The notes below the pieces were generated by a model. The model ran no database searches and had not been told where the DNA came from. It saw only the letters and a list, made by a program, of their open reading frames with translations. Made by a program: the position numbers and the translations under genes. From Pseudomonas siliginis (GTDB lineage Bacteria; Pseudomonadota; Gammaproteobacteria; Pseudomonadales; Pseudomonadaceae), in the NCBI RefSeq assembly GCF_019145195.1, contig NZ_JAHSTW010000012.1, forward strand, positions 124,001 through 188,000: 64,000 nt of DNA, written 5' to 3'. Shown here piece by piece: positions 1 to 8,782 of this stretch. How positions within the stretch are numbered: the stretch's first letter is position 1; each line of letters begins with the position of its first letter.

Positions 1-77
1 GCCGATGCCGCGAACGCCGGAGCTGTCACCAGTAGTGCTGCAATCCATCCGAAAATCCTGATCCAACCGTTGCGCAT
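1..77 (-). CDS. 5' end of a secreted protein gene (partial)
   Basis: Only the first 25 codons lie in the window; the gene continues past base 1. The ATG (bases 75-77, minus strand) has GGAG about nine bases upstream. The peptide starts MRNGW, has a hydrophobic stretch (GWIAALLV) and ends in an APAFAAS-type signal peptidase I site, so a Sec-exported protein is likely. It is divergent from the purine permease. Too little is present to name the product. Confidence 0.6.
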   Translation of the reverse strand, partial: MRNGWIRIFGWIAALLVTAPAFAAS

Positions 78-180
78 GCCTGCCCACTCCAAAAAATCAG
101 CGCGCAGTATGGCGCAGTTGTCGGCTGCGCAAAACTTCGCCGACGATCGACACCAACATCCGCCAAATTCCTCACGCGGC

Positions 181-189
181 TGGTATGAT
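181..189 (+). promoter_or_regulatory. Candidate extended -10 promoter for the purine permease
   Basis: TGGTATGAT fits an extended -10 element (TGnTATRAT) in the gap between the divergent secreted-protein gene and the permease. No convincing -35 box was seen. Transcription would start near 195, giving a leader of about 100 nt before the ATG at 298. I saw no riboswitch in that leader. Confidence 0.4.
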
Positions 190-297
190 GCGCGGCTTTT
201 TCCGGCCCACGACAATTTTCCAGGCGCTTGCGACGGTCTGTGCTTTGCTGTTGAGGTCGATACATTCACGGCGCCACGCGCGCCACGGGGAGCAGAC

Positions 298-1593
298 ATG
301 CTGGAAAGGCTGTTTCAACTCAAGGCACACAATACCAACGTGCGCACCGAAATTCTTGCGGGCGTCACGACTTTCCTGGCCATGGCTTACATTCTGTTCG
401 TCAACCCGAGCATCCTCGGCGAGACCGGCATGGACAAAGGCGCGATCTTCGTCGCCACCTGTCTGGCGGCTGCAATCGGCTCGACCGTGATGGGCCTGAT
501 CGCCAACTACCCGATCGCTCTCGCTCCGGGCATGGGCCTGAACGCCTTCTTTACCTACACGGTGGTGCTGCACATGGGCCACACCTGGCAGGTGGCGCTG
601 GGTGCGGTGTTCATTTCCGCCGTGCTGTTTTTCCTGCTGTCGATCTTCCGCATCCGCGAATGGATCATCAACGCCATTCCGCTGCCACTGCGCTCGGCGA
701 TCGCCGCGGGTATCGGCCTGTTCCTGGCGCTGATCGCCCTGCACAACGCCGGTATCGTGGTCAGCAACCCGGCGACCATGGTCGGCCTCGGCGATCTGAC
801 CAAGCCGGCGCCGATTCTTGCGACTATCGGTTTCGCAGTGATCGTTGCCCTCGAAGCGCTGAAAGTGCGCGGCGCGGTGCTGATCGGCATTCTCGCCGTA
901 ACCATCGCCTCGATCGTACTGAACGTCACCGAGTTCGGCGGCATCATGTCAATGCCGCCGTCGCTGGCGCCGACCTTCCTGCAACTGGACATCAAAGGCG
1001 CACTGGACATCGGTCTGGTCAGCGTGATTTTCGCCTTCCTGTTCGTCGACCTGTTCGACAACTCCGGAACCCTGATCGGCGTCGCCAAGCGCGCCGGCCT
1101 GATGGGCAAGGACGGCCACATGCCGAAAATGGGCCGCGCGCTGATCGCCGACAGTACGGCGGCCATGGCCGGCTCGCTGCTGGGTACGTCGACCACCACC
1201 AGTTACATCGAATCCGCTGCCGGCGTCAGTGCCGGTGGCCGCACAGGCCTGACCGCCATCGTCGTGGCGATCCTGTTCCTGCTGGCGCTGTTCTTCTCGC
1301 CCCTGGCGGCCAGCGTTCCGGCATTCGCCACCGCACCAGCGCTGCTGTTCGTCGCCGTGCTGATGACTTCCGGCCTAGCGGAAATAGACTGGGACGACAT
1401 CACCGTGGCGGCGCCGGTTGTGGTCACCGCACTGGCCATGCCGTTCACCTATTCGATCGCCAACGGCATCGCCTTCGGCTTCATCGCCTGGACTGCCATC
1501 AAGCTGCTGTCCGGCCGTGCCCGTGAGCTGAACCCGGCACTGGTGATTCTGTCGATTCTGTTTGTGATCAAGTTGGGTTGGTTCAACGCATGA
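298..1593 (+). CDS. NCS2-family purine (adenine/guanine/hypoxanthine) permease
   Basis: A 431-residue multi-spanning inner-membrane protein of the AzgA/PbuG/AdeP type, which imports purine bases by proton symport. Visible landmarks are an N-terminal [17 protein letters not shown] segment, the [10 protein letters not shown] loop, [11 protein letters not shown], and a later [14 protein letters not shown] stretch followed by [17 protein letters not shown], all typical of the AzgA-like branch. The ATG at 298 is preceded by GGGGAGCAGAC. A longer reading frame upstream has no comparable ribosome site. The stop overlaps the trmA start (ATGA), so the two are probably co-transcribed. The exact base preference cannot be read from sequence. 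Confidence 0.9.
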   Translation: MLERLFQLKAHNTNVRTEILAGVTTFLAMAYILFVNPSILGETGMDKGAIFVATCLAAAIGSTVMGLIANYPIALAPGMGLNAFFTYTVVLHMGHTWQVALGAVFISAVLFFLLSIFRIREWIINAIPLPLRSAIAAGIGLFLALIALHNAGIVVSNPATMVGLGDLTKPAPILATIGFAVIVALEALKVRGAVLIGILAVTIASIVLNVTEFGGIMSMPPSLAPTFLQLDIKGALDIGLVSVIFAFLFVDLFDNSGTLIGVAKRAGLMGKDGHMPKMGRALIADSTAAMAGSLLGTSTTTSYIESAAGVSAGGRTGLTAIVVAILFLLALFFSPLAASVPAFATAPALLFVAVLMTSGLAEIDWDDITVAAPVVVTALAMPFTYSIANGIAFGFIAWTAIKLLSGRARELNPALVILSILFVIKLGWFNA

Positions 1594-2669
1594 GTTTCGA
1601 TTCCCAAGCCTACGCCGAACAACTCGAAGCCAAGGTCACGCGCTTGCGTGATCTGCTGGCACCGTTCGATGCACCCGAGCCGACGGTGTTTGATTCGCCG
1701 TTGCAGAACTTCCGCCTGCGCGCCGAATTCCGCCTGTGGCGCGAGGGCGGCGAACGCCACTACGCGATGTTCTCCCAGAACGACAAGCGCACGCCGATCC
1801 TCATCGAAGAATTCCCGATTGCCAGCCTGCGCATCAACCAGTTGATGCCGCAGTTGAAGGCCGCGTGGCAAGCCAGTTCGGCGCTGAGCCACAAGCTGTT
1901 CCAGGTCGAATTTCTGACCACACTGGCCGGCGACGCGATGATCACCCTGTGCTATCACCGTCCGCTGGACGAGCACTGGCATGCGGCAGCAACGAAGCTG
2001 TCGGCAGATCTCGGCGTGAGCATCATCGGCCGTTCCAAAGGCAAGCGCGAAGTGCTCGGTCAGGACTATGTCGTCGAGAAACTCGAAGTCGGCGGCCGCA
2101 CCTTCAGCTATCGCCAGCCCGAAGGCGCGTTCACCCAGCCCAACGGCACGGTGAACCAGAAGATGCTCAATTGGGCATACGAAGCGCTGGGCGATCGCAG
2201 CGACGATCTGCTCGAGTTGTACTGCGGCAACGGCAACTTCACCCTGCCGCTGGCGACTCGCGTGCGCAAAGTGCTCGCTACCGAAATCAGCAAGACTTCG
2301 GTCAACGCGGCCCTGAGCAACCTCAGCGAAAACGCTGTGGATAACGTCACGCTGGTGCGTTTGTCCGCCGAGGAGCTGACCGAAGCGCTCAATGAAGTGC
2401 GCCCGTTCCGCCGCCTGCACGGCATCGATCTGAAGAGCTACGAATTCGGCAGCGTCTTCGTCGACCCACCGCGCGCCGGCATGGACCCGGACACCTGCGA
2501 ACTGACCCGGCGCTTCGACAACATCCTCTACATCTCCTGTAACCCGGACACCCTGGCGGCCAACATCGCCCAGTTGCATGACACCCACCGCATTACCAAG
2601 TGCGCGATGTTTGACCAGTTCCCGTGGACCCATCACATGGAATCCGGTGTGCTGCTGACCCGACGCTAA
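1590..2669 (+). CDS. trmA: tRNA (uracil-5-)-methyltransferase TrmA
   Basis: 359 residues. Methylates U54 of tRNA to ribothymidine (T-loop) with S-adenosylmethionine. Seen in the protein: the SAM-binding motif [15 protein letters not shown] near residue 215, VDPPRAGMD near 295, the nucleophilic cysteine in ISCNPDTLA near 320, and the C-terminal HHMESG with the base-abstracting glutamate. There is no N-terminal TRAM domain, as expected for TrmA rather than RlmD. The start overlaps the permease stop by four bases. A terminator follows 20 bases after the stop. Confidence 0.95.
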   Translation: MSFDSQAYAEQLEAKVTRLRDLLAPFDAPEPTVFDSPLQNFRLRAEFRLWREGGERHYAMFSQNDKRTPILIEEFPIASLRINQLMPQLKAAWQASSALSHKLFQVEFLTTLAGDAMITLCYHRPLDEHWHAAATKLSADLGVSIIGRSKGKREVLGQDYVVEKLEVGGRTFSYRQPEGAFTQPNGTVNQKMLNWAYEALGDRSDDLLELYCGNGNFTLPLATRVRKVLATEISKTSVNAALSNLSENAVDNVTLVRLSAEELTEALNEVRPFRRLHGIDLKSYEFGSVFVDPPRAGMDPDTCELTRRFDNILYISCNPDTLAANIAQLHDTHRITKCAMFDQFPWTHHMESGVLLTRR

Positions 2670-2689
2670 TCGCGGGTAGTTGGTACGAG

Positions 2690-2717
2690 AAAGCCGTCGT
2701 GATTGACGGCTTTTTTG
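2690..2717 (+). terminator. Rho-independent terminator after trmA
   Basis: AAGCCGTC and GACGGCTT form an 8-bp stem with a short loop, followed by a run of six T. It closes the permease-trmA transcription unit. Confidence 0.85.
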
Positions 2718-2727
2718 TGGGTGCTCT

Positions 2728-2804
2728 AAAAGATCGCAGCCTTCGGCAGCTCCTACATGTGGAACGCGGTTATCTGTAGGAGCTGCCGAAGGCTGCGATC
2801 TTTT
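2728..2804. repeat. Palindromic repeat pair, GATCGCAGCCTTCGGCAGC family
   Basis: A 30-bp arm, AAAAGATCGCAGCCTTCGGC followed by AGCTCCTACA, is repeated as its exact inverse after 17 bases. A single decayed copy of the same arm lies near 37716. This family differs from the GTGGGAGCGAGCC repeats. Confidence 0.85.
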
Positions 2805-2862
2805 GATCTGTGCGATCACCGAACATAAAACGCCCAGGTCATTTCTGTTCAATTGACCGATG

Positions 2863-2881
2863 TAACCATCTAGTACATTTT
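2863..2881 (-). promoter_or_regulatory. Candidate operator site 2 of the qui cluster, upstream of aroQ
   Basis: On the minus strand the site reads AAAATGTACTA-N3-GGTTA. It matches the site at 7134-7152 in 15 of the 16 defined positions with the same 3-base spacer. It lies 59 bases before the aroQ start, suggesting common control of aroQ-aroE and quiC1/transporter by the TetR-type regulator at 4359. Binding is inferred. Confidence 0.5.
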
Positions 2882-2939
2882 ATCTCCACAGGCCGGAACC
2901 TCTCGGCCCATGCCAAAAACAATAATTGGAGTTGCCCCC

Positions 2940-3380
2940 ATGCCCCCTATCGTTCTGGTGCTTAACGGCCCGAACCTGAACCTGCTCGGCACCCGCGAGC
3001 CGGCGACTTATGGTCATGAAACCCTGGCGGATATTTCGGCGCTGTGTGGTCGCGCGGCTGACGAGTTCGGCCTGACCGTGGAATTTCGCCAGACCAATCA
3101 TGAAGGCGAGCTGCTCGACTGGATTCACGCCGCGCGTGGTCGTTGTGCCGGGATCGTGATCAATCCGGCGGCGTGGACGCATACGTCCGTGGCAATTCGC
3201 GATGCACTGGTCGCCAGTGAATTGCCGGTGATCGAGGTGCACCTGTCCAATGTCCACGCCCGTGAGCCGTTTCGTCATCATTCGTTTGTTTCCGGCATCG
3301 CCACGGCCGTGATGTGCGGGTTCGGCAGCCATGGCTACCGCCTGGCGCTGGAGCATTTCGGTCAGCGGTTGCAGAGGTAA
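2940..3380 (+). CDS. aroQ: Type II 3-dehydroquinate dehydratase
   Basis: 146 residues. Converts 3-dehydroquinate to 3-dehydroshikimate reversibly in the cytosol. Diagnostic motifs: [17 protein letters not shown] with the catalytic tyrosine at residue 24, [16 protein letters not shown], and [17 protein letters not shown] with the catalytic histidine. The chosen ATG has GGAG eight bases upstream; an in-frame ATG at 2910 has no such site. It is followed five bases later by a shikimate dehydrogenase gene and faces a quiC1-type dehydratase. It therefore probably serves quinate breakdown (QuiB role) more than aromatic biosynthesis, although the enzyme family is the same. Confidence 0.93.
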   Translation: MPPIVLVLNGPNLNLLGTREPATYGHETLADISALCGRAADEFGLTVEFRQTNHEGELLDWIHAARGRCAGIVINPAAWTHTSVAIRDALVASELPVIEVHLSNVHAREPFRHHSFVSGIATAVMCGFGSHGYRLALEHFGQRLQR

Positions 3381-3385
3381 GAACC

Positions 3386-4240
3386 ATGTCGCGTTCCAAG
3401 GTGATACTCGCCGGGCTGATCGGCGCCGGGATTCAGGCTTCACGTACACCGGCACTGCATGAGCACGAAGGTGATGCGCAGGGCCTGCGTTATCTGTACC
3501 AACTCATCGACCTCGATCAATTGCACCTCGACAGCACGGCCCTGCCCGACCTGCTGCAAGCGGCGGAGCGGATGAATTACACCGGACTGAACATCACTTT
3601 CCCGTGCAAACAGGCGGTCATCCCGCTGCTCGACGAATTGTCCCCGGAAGCACGCGGTATCGGCGCGGTCAACACCGTGGTGCTGAAGGACGGCAAGCGT
3701 GTCGGCCACAACACCGATTGCCTCGGTTTCGCCGAGGGTTTTCGCCGGGGTCTGACAGACGCTGCCCGAGAACGTGTAGTCCAGATGGGCGCCGGCGGGG
3801 CTGGCGCGGCGGTGGCCCACGCGCTGCTCAGCGAAGGCGTATGGCAATTGACGATTTTTGATGTCGACCGCGAGCGTGCCGAGAGCCTGGCAAACAATCT
3901 GAATCAACATTTTGGCGCCAGTCGCGCGCAGGCGGGACGGGATTTGCCCGGGGCGCTGGCGAAGGCCGATGGCCTGGTCAACACCACGCCGATGGGCATG
4001 GCCAAGCTGCCGGGTTCACCGGTGCCGGCCGGGTTGCTGCGCAGGGAAATGTGGGTCGCGGAGATTGTGTATTTCCCGCTGGAAACCGAACTGCTGCGCG
4101 ACGCCCGCGCCTTGGGCTGCCGCACCCTGGATGGCGGCAACATGGCGGTGTTTCAGGCGGTGAAGGCGTTTGAACTGTTCAGCGGCGTGGTGGCGGATGC
4201 GCAGCGCATGCTTGAGCATTTTCAGAGCATGAATGGCTGA
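3386..4240 (+). CDS. Shikimate/quinate dehydrogenase, catabolic-type AroE paralogue
   Basis: 284 residues. NAD(P)-dependent oxidoreductase interconverting shikimate (or quinate) and the 3-dehydro acid. The substrate-binding start differs from housekeeping AroE: IQASRTPALHEHEG replaces the usual HSxSPxxH form, a pattern I associate with YdiB/RifI-like paralogues. The catalytic lysine lies in NITFPCK, followed by AVNTVV and HNTDCLGF; the nucleotide-binding stretch is QMGAGGAGAAVAHAL, and the C terminus has LDGGNMAVFQAVKAFELF. The start at 3386 lies just after the aroQ stop, so the two genes form one unit. Cofactor and substrate preference cannot be assigned from sequence. Confidence 0.85.
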   Translation: MSRSKVILAGLIGAGIQASRTPALHEHEGDAQGLRYLYQLIDLDQLHLDSTALPDLLQAAERMNYTGLNITFPCKQAVIPLLDELSPEARGIGAVNTVVLKDGKRVGHNTDCLGFAEGFRRGLTDAARERVVQMGAGGAGAAVAHALLSEGVWQLTIFDVDRERAESLANNLNQHFGASRAQAGRDLPGALAKADGLVNTTPMGMAKLPGSPVPAGLLRREMWVAEIVYFPLETELLRDARALGCRTLDGGNMAVFQAVKAFELFSGVVADAQRMLEHFQSMNG

Positions 4241-4256
4241 ACAACAGGGTAACTCT

Positions 4257-4346
4257 TGTGGGAGCGAGCCTGCTCGCGAAGGCGTCGAGTCAGTCAACAA
4301 ACAGGGCGACTGACGCACCGCTTTCGCGAGCAGGCTCGCTTCCACA
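4257..4346. repeat. REP pair (GTGGGAGCGAGCCTGCTCGCGAA family)
   Basis: Two inverted REP copies separated by about 40 bases lie between the convergent shikimate dehydrogenase and tetR-type genes. Each core is itself palindromic around GAGC-CTGCTC. Confidence 0.95.
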
Positions 4347-4358
4347 GGGAAGATCGAG

Positions 4359-5036
4359 TCAGACCTTCAGGTAGCGCAACACCGATTCGCAGATCATCTC
4401 GCGGTGGCGCTGCTTGATGGTTTCGTCCGGCAGGTCGATCTGGAAGATTTCTCCCAGCGTGTGGCGGTTCGACACGCGATAGAAGCAAAACGAACTGATC
4501 AGCAGGTGCACGTCCAGCGCATCGATGCCACGCCGGAACAGACCTTCGTCCGCGCCCCGTTGCAGAATCCCGCCCAAGGTGTCGAGGATCGTGTTGTTCA
4601 GCGCCTTGATCGCATCGGAACGCTTTACGTATTCGGCGTTGTGGATGTTTTCGATGCTGACGATGCGCACGAAATCGACGTTGTGATCGTGGTGGTCGAA
4701 GGTGAATTCCACCAACCGACGGATCGCCAGCTCAGGCGGCAGTTCGTCCAGGTGCAGGCGGTTTTCCGTGCTGCGGATATCGCCGTAAAGCTTCTCCAGC
4801 ACCTCGACGTACAACTGCTCCTTGCTGCCGAAGTAGTAATAAATCATGCGCTTGGAGGTGTGGATACGCTCGGCAATCGCGTCGACGCGGGCACCGGACA
4901 AGCCCTGCTGGACGAACTCGACGATCGCCTCCTGCAGAATGTTCTCGCGGGTCTTTTCCGGGTTGTTCTTGCGACTCTTGCGCGGCACTGCGTCGGACTC
5001 GACAGCAGCGGCGGAAAGTTCTGAATTCATGGTCAT
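4359..5036 (-). CDS. TetR-family regulator of the quinate/shikimate cluster
   Basis: 225 residues from the ATG at 5036 (MTMNSEL); a second ATG two codons on is equally possible. The N-terminal helix-turn-helix is recognisable: ENILQEAIVEFVQQGLSGAR, then DAIAERIHTSKRMIYYYFGSKEQLY near residues 30-75. The rest is an all-helical ligand domain. It lies 100 bases downstream of quiC1 on the same strand and is probably co-transcribed with it. By position it likely represses the cluster, with an aromatic-pathway acid as inducer. The matched sites at 2863-2881 and 7134-7152 are the best operator candidates. Confidence 0.85.
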   Translation of the reverse strand: MTMNSELSAAAVESDAVPRKSRKNNPEKTRENILQEAIVEFVQQGLSGARVDAIAERIHTSKRMIYYYFGSKEQLYVEVLEKLYGDIRSTENRLHLDELPPELAIRRLVEFTFDHHDHNVDFVRIVSIENIHNAEYVKRSDAIKALNNTILDTLGGILQRGADEGLFRRGIDALDVHLLISSFCFYRVSNRHTLGEIFQIDLPDETIKQRHREMICESVLRYLKV

Positions 5037-5137
5037 CGCGGGCTCACGGCCATCACTGCACAAGCGGCGATTATGGGCCGCGCGGGACAGTGAAGGAAGC
5101 CGCGCAGCCGGTGTTTGATCCCGCGTTTACGAATTCC

Positions 5138-7039
5138 CTACAACTTCGCCTGACGCACCGCACCGCTGCGGGATTTGGCCATCGCCGCCAGCCGCACCGC
5201 AACGTTGGCCGCGCCGTAGCCGGCATAGCCATTCTTGCGCTGGATGATCTCGAAGAAGAACCGCCCCTCGAACGGCTCGGTGTAGACATGAAACAACTCG
5301 CCGCCCTGGGCATCACGGTCGTAGAGCACGTTGTAATAGGCCAGTTCGCTGAGGAATTCATCGTCGAAATCGAAACGCGCGGCGAGGTCGTCGTAATAGT
5401 TCAGCGGGATGTCCAGCAGCGGCACACCGGCCTCCTTGGCGCGACTGACCTGGGCGAAAATGTCGTCACAATCGAAAGCGATGTGATGCACACCGGAGCC
5501 GCGATAACTCGACAGCGCGTGGGAGATGGCGGTGTTGCGGTTCTCGGAAATGTTCAGCGGCAGCCGGATCGAGCTGTCGCGGCTGCGCAGTGCGCGGCTC
5601 TTCACCAGACCGTACGGATCGGGCAAGACCACTTCATCGTCGGCTTCGAAATCCAGCAGGCTTTTATAGAACAGTACCCAGCTGTCGAGGCTGTCCGCCG
5701 GCAACGCCATGGCCATGTGATCGATACGCTTGAGGCCGCCGCCGGTCTGCGCGTCCGGCAACAGATTGAAATCGGTGCCGTACACGTCGGCGTCCGCATC
5801 GACCAGATAAATCAGGCTGCCGTCCGGTGCGCGCACCGCCGCCAGCTCCAGTTCATTCGGCCCGACCAGCCCGCGATAGGGCTGCCCCTTGTAAGCGACC
5901 GCCCGGGCCAGCGCACTGGCGCTGTCCTTGACCCGCACCGCCGTAGCGCACAGCGACGGGCCGTGGGCTTCGAAAAAGCTGTGGGCGAACGAATACGGCT
6001 CGGAGTTGAGGATCAGGTTGATATCGCCCTGACGCAGCAGGCTGACACTCTTGGAGCGATGCTGCCCGGCCTTGGCAAAGCCGAGGCGTTGCAGCCAGTG
6101 ACTGAGCTTCGCGCCCAGCGCTTCGTCGACGGCAAACTCGAGAAATTCAACGCCGTTGTATTCGCTGGCCGGCGGCGTTTCGAAAAGGATTTCACGGTTG
6201 GCCACCGGCGCCGCTTCCTGCTCGAGACGCTGGCGGGTCTTCTCTTCCAGATACAGCAGCGAGCGCAAACCGTCGGCGGCATTGGCCCGTGGCGGCGCGG
6301 CGCGGAAGCCATCGTTAAAGATTTCCAGCGACAACGGCCCGGTATAACCACTCTTGATGATCGGCGCGAGGAAACCCGGCAGATCGAATTCGCCCTGCCC
6401 CGGGAAACAGCGGAAATGCCGGCTCCACTCCAGCACATCCATGGCCAGGATCGGCGCGTCGGCCATTTGCACGAAGAAGATCTTGTCGCCGGGAATGTCG
6501 GCGATCGCGCCGGGATCGCCCTTCAGCGACAGGGTGTGAAAGCTGTCGAGCAGCACGCCGAGGTTGGGGTGATCAGCCTGACGGACGATGTCCCAGACCT
6601 GTTGATAAGTATTGACGTGACGCCCCCACGCCAGCGCTTCGTAACCGATGCGCAAGCTACGGGCGCCGGCGCGTTCGGCCAGCAGGCGCAAATCATCGAC
6701 GAGGATTTGCTGATCGCCGACACTGTCCGGCGAGGCGTTGCTGCAAACCAGCACCAGGTCGGTGCCGAGCTCCTGCATCAGATCGAACTTGCGCTCGGCA
6801 CGCTCCAGGTTACGCGCCAGGCGATCGCGGCGGCAGCCTTCGAAGTCACGAAACGGCTGAAACAGGGTTATGGCGATCCCCAGATCGGCGCACATCTGTT
6901 TAATTTCCCGGGGACTGCCGTCGTAGTACAGGAGGTCGTTTTCGAAAATCTCCACGCCGTCGAACCCGGCGGCGGCAATGGCTTCGAGTTTTTCCGGCAG
7001 GGTGCCGCTCAAGGAAACGGTGGCAATGGAACGCTGCAT
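5138..7039 (-). CDS. quiC1: 3-dehydroshikimate dehydratase fused to an HPPD-like domain
   Basis: 633 residues with two domains. Residues 1 to about 285 form a xylose-isomerase-like TIM barrel (IATVSLSGTLPEKLEAIAAA, LGVLLDSFHTL, SLEIFNDGF) matching AsbF/QuiC-type dehydratases, which turn 3-dehydroshikimate into protocatechuate. Residues 290 to 630 are two vicinal-oxygen-chelate repeats as in 4-hydroxyphenylpyruvate dioxygenase (IDHMAMAL, GVHHIAFDCDDIF, FFEIIQRKNGYAGYG). This fused form is known in pseudomonads; the role of the second half is less clear. GGGAG lies seven bases before the start. It is divergent from the MFS gene and upstream of the TetR gene. Confidence 0.9.
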   Translation of the reverse strand: MQRSIATVSLSGTLPEKLEAIAAAGFDGVEIFENDLLYYDGSPREIKQMCADLGIAITLFQPFRDFEGCRRDRLARNLERAERKFDLMQELGTDLVLVCSNASPDSVGDQQILVDDLRLLAERAGARSLRIGYEALAWGRHVNTYQQVWDIVRQADHPNLGVLLDSFHTLSLKGDPGAIADIPGDKIFFVQMADAPILAMDVLEWSRHFRCFPGQGEFDLPGFLAPIIKSGYTGPLSLEIFNDGFRAAPPRANAADGLRSLLYLEEKTRQRLEQEAAPVANREILFETPPASEYNGVEFLEFAVDEALGAKLSHWLQRLGFAKAGQHRSKSVSLLRQGDINLILNSEPYSFAHSFFEAHGPSLCATAVRVKDSASALARAVAYKGQPYRGLVGPNELELAAVRAPDGSLIYLVDADADVYGTDFNLLPDAQTGGGLKRIDHMAMALPADSLDSWVLFYKSLLDFEADDEVVLPDPYGLVKSRALRSRDSSIRLPLNISENRNTAISHALSSYRGSGVHHIAFDCDDIFAQVSRAKEAGVPLLDIPLNYYDDLAARFDFDDEFLSELAYYNVLYDRDAQGGELFHVYTEPFEGRFFFEIIQRKNGYAGYGAANVAVRLAAMAKSRSGAVRQAKL

Positions 7040-7133
7040 GTTTCAACTCCCGTTTGGAGACGGCGGCTGCGTGAGCCGCGCCGCTTTTATAGGATGAGCA
7101 AATTATTGGCTGCATCCCTGCGCGCAGCAATTT

Positions 7134-7152
7134 AAAGTGTACTACCCGGTTA
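7134..7152 (+). promoter_or_regulatory. Candidate operator site 1 of the qui cluster
   Basis: The site reads AAAGTGTACTA-CCC-GGTTA, with ACTAcCCGGtTAGT inside it forming an imperfect dyad (12 of 14 positions symmetric). It sits in the 274-bp divergent gap between quiC1 and the transporter. A copy with the same spacer lies before aroQ. A TetR-type dimer site is inferred. Confidence 0.5.
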
Positions 7153-7313
7153 GTTTTGCGTGCGATTATCGAACACTAAGGCGATTTGGCGAATTGACGA
7201 TTTTTTGTTCACTGCCCAACATCGGTTGCACATCGAGTCCGGCCACTAACCGCCGGGCAAGGTGTTCGACAGAAAAGAACACCAAATAACAAATCCAAAA
7301 ACGGGTGGAACAC

Positions 7314-8651
7314 ATGATTCCTTCACAGACTTCCCGCATGGCTCCGGCCATGAGCACTGCCACGGGTGGCATAGGCGACAAGATCCGCGGCGCCATGGCT
7401 GTCGGCAAGACCCGCTGGGGCATGCTGGCGCTGGTGTTTTTCGCCACCACCCTCAACTACATCGACCGCGCCGCCCTCGGCGTCATGCAGCCGATCCTCG
7501 CCAAGGAAATGAGCTGGACGGCGATGGATTACGCCAACATCAACTTCTGGTTTCAGGTCGGCTACGCGATCGGGTTTGTCCTGCAGGGACGCCTGATCGA
7601 CCGGGTCGGCGTCAAGCGCGTGTTCTTCTGCGCCGTACTGCTCTGGAGCCTGGCCACCGGCGCCCATGGCCTGGCGACCTCGGCGGTCGGCTTCATGGTC
7701 TGCCGCTTCATCCTCGGCCTGACGGAAGCGGCCAACTACCCGGCCTGTGTGAAAACCACGCGCCTGTGGTTCCCGGCTGGTGAACGTGCAGTCGCTACCG
7801 GCATTTTCAACGCCGGCACCAACGTCGGCGCGATGTTCACGCCGATGCTCCTGCCACTGGTCCTGCATGTGTGGGGCTGGCAAGCGGCGTTCCTGTGCAT
7901 GGCGGCACTGGGTGGCATCTGGCTGTTGTTCTGGGGCTTGAAGTATTTCAATCCGGAAGACCATCCGACGGTGAAACAGTCGGAACTCGATTACATCCAG
8001 CAGCAAGTCGAACCGGAACAGGCCCGCGTGCCGTTCAGCAAGATCCTGCGCATGCGCGGCACCTGGGCCTTCGCCCTTGCCTACTCGCTGACCGCGCCGG
8101 TGTTCTGGTTCTATCTGTACTGGCTGCCGCCGTTTCTCAATCAGCAATACAACCTCGGCATCAACGTGACGCAGATGGGTATTCCACTGATCATCATTTA
8201 TGTCACGGCTGACTTCGGCAGTGTCGGCGGCGGGATTCTGTCCTCGTTCCTGATCGGTCGCGGGATGAACTCGATCAAGGCGCGGCTGCTGTCGATGTTG
8301 CTGTTTGCCTGCTGCATCATCGGCGTGGTGATGGCCGCCGGCTCGGCGAATCTGTGGGTGGCGGTGGCGGCGATCTCGCTGGCGATCGGCGCGCATCAGG
8401 CCTGGACTGCGAACATCTGGAGCTTGGTGATGGACTACACGCCCAAGCACATGATGAGCACGGTGTTCGGCTTTGGCGGCATGTGCGCAGCGATCGGCGG
8501 GATGTTCATGACCCAGATCGTCGGCCACATCCTCACCGTTACCAACAACAACTACACGGTGCTGTTCACGCTGATCCCGGCGATGTACTTCCTCGCACTG
8601 ACGTGGATGTACTTCATGGCACCGCGCAAGATTCCGACCATTTCCGAATAA
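7314..8651 (+). CDS. MFS transporter, probable quinate/shikimate or aromatic-acid uptake
   Basis: 445 residues with 12 predicted membrane segments. The first segment contains the ACS-family signature (FFATTLNYIDRAALGVMQPIL), followed by GRLIDRVGVKRVF, the MFS loop 2-3 motif, and FILGLTEAANYPACVK. The ATG at 7314 has GGTGG five bases upstream; an in-frame GTG at 7305 overlaps that site and is less likely. It is divergent from quiC1 with a shared control region, so it probably brings the pathway substrate across the inner membrane. The exact substrate is inferred from context only. Confidence 0.85.
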   Translation: MIPSQTSRMAPAMSTATGGIGDKIRGAMAVGKTRWGMLALVFFATTLNYIDRAALGVMQPILAKEMSWTAMDYANINFWFQVGYAIGFVLQGRLIDRVGVKRVFFCAVLLWSLATGAHGLATSAVGFMVCRFILGLTEAANYPACVKTTRLWFPAGERAVATGIFNAGTNVGAMFTPMLLPLVLHVWGWQAAFLCMAALGGIWLLFWGLKYFNPEDHPTVKQSELDYIQQQVEPEQARVPFSKILRMRGTWAFALAYSLTAPVFWFYLYWLPPFLNQQYNLGINVTQMGIPLIIIYVTADFGSVGGGILSSFLIGRGMNSIKARLLSMLLFACCIIGVVMAAGSANLWVAVAAISLAIGAHQAWTANIWSLVMDYTPKHMMSTVFGFGGMCAAIGGMFMTQIVGHILTVTNNNYTVLFTLIPAMYFLALTWMYFMAPRKIPTISE

Positions 8652-8670
8652 CCTGCCTGCATACATCCCA

Positions 8671-8762
8671 TTGTGGGAGCGAGCCTGCTCGCGAAGGCGT
8701 CACGTCAGCCACCGAATATGGCGAGTGACACACCGCTTTCGCGAACAGGCTCGCTCCCACAA
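8671..8762. repeat. REP pair
   Basis: Two inverted copies of the GTGGGAGCGAGCCTGCTCGCGAA repeat lie between the convergent MFS and DMT genes. The right copy has one change (GCGAACAGGC). Confidence 0.95.
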
Positions 8763-8782
8763 GTTGTACCGGGCCCCCTTCT

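Noticed and set aside
5090-7135. 681-codon open frame opposite quiC1
   Set aside because: Antisense shadow of quiC1. The minus-strand protein has two recognisable domains, the plus-strand frame none.
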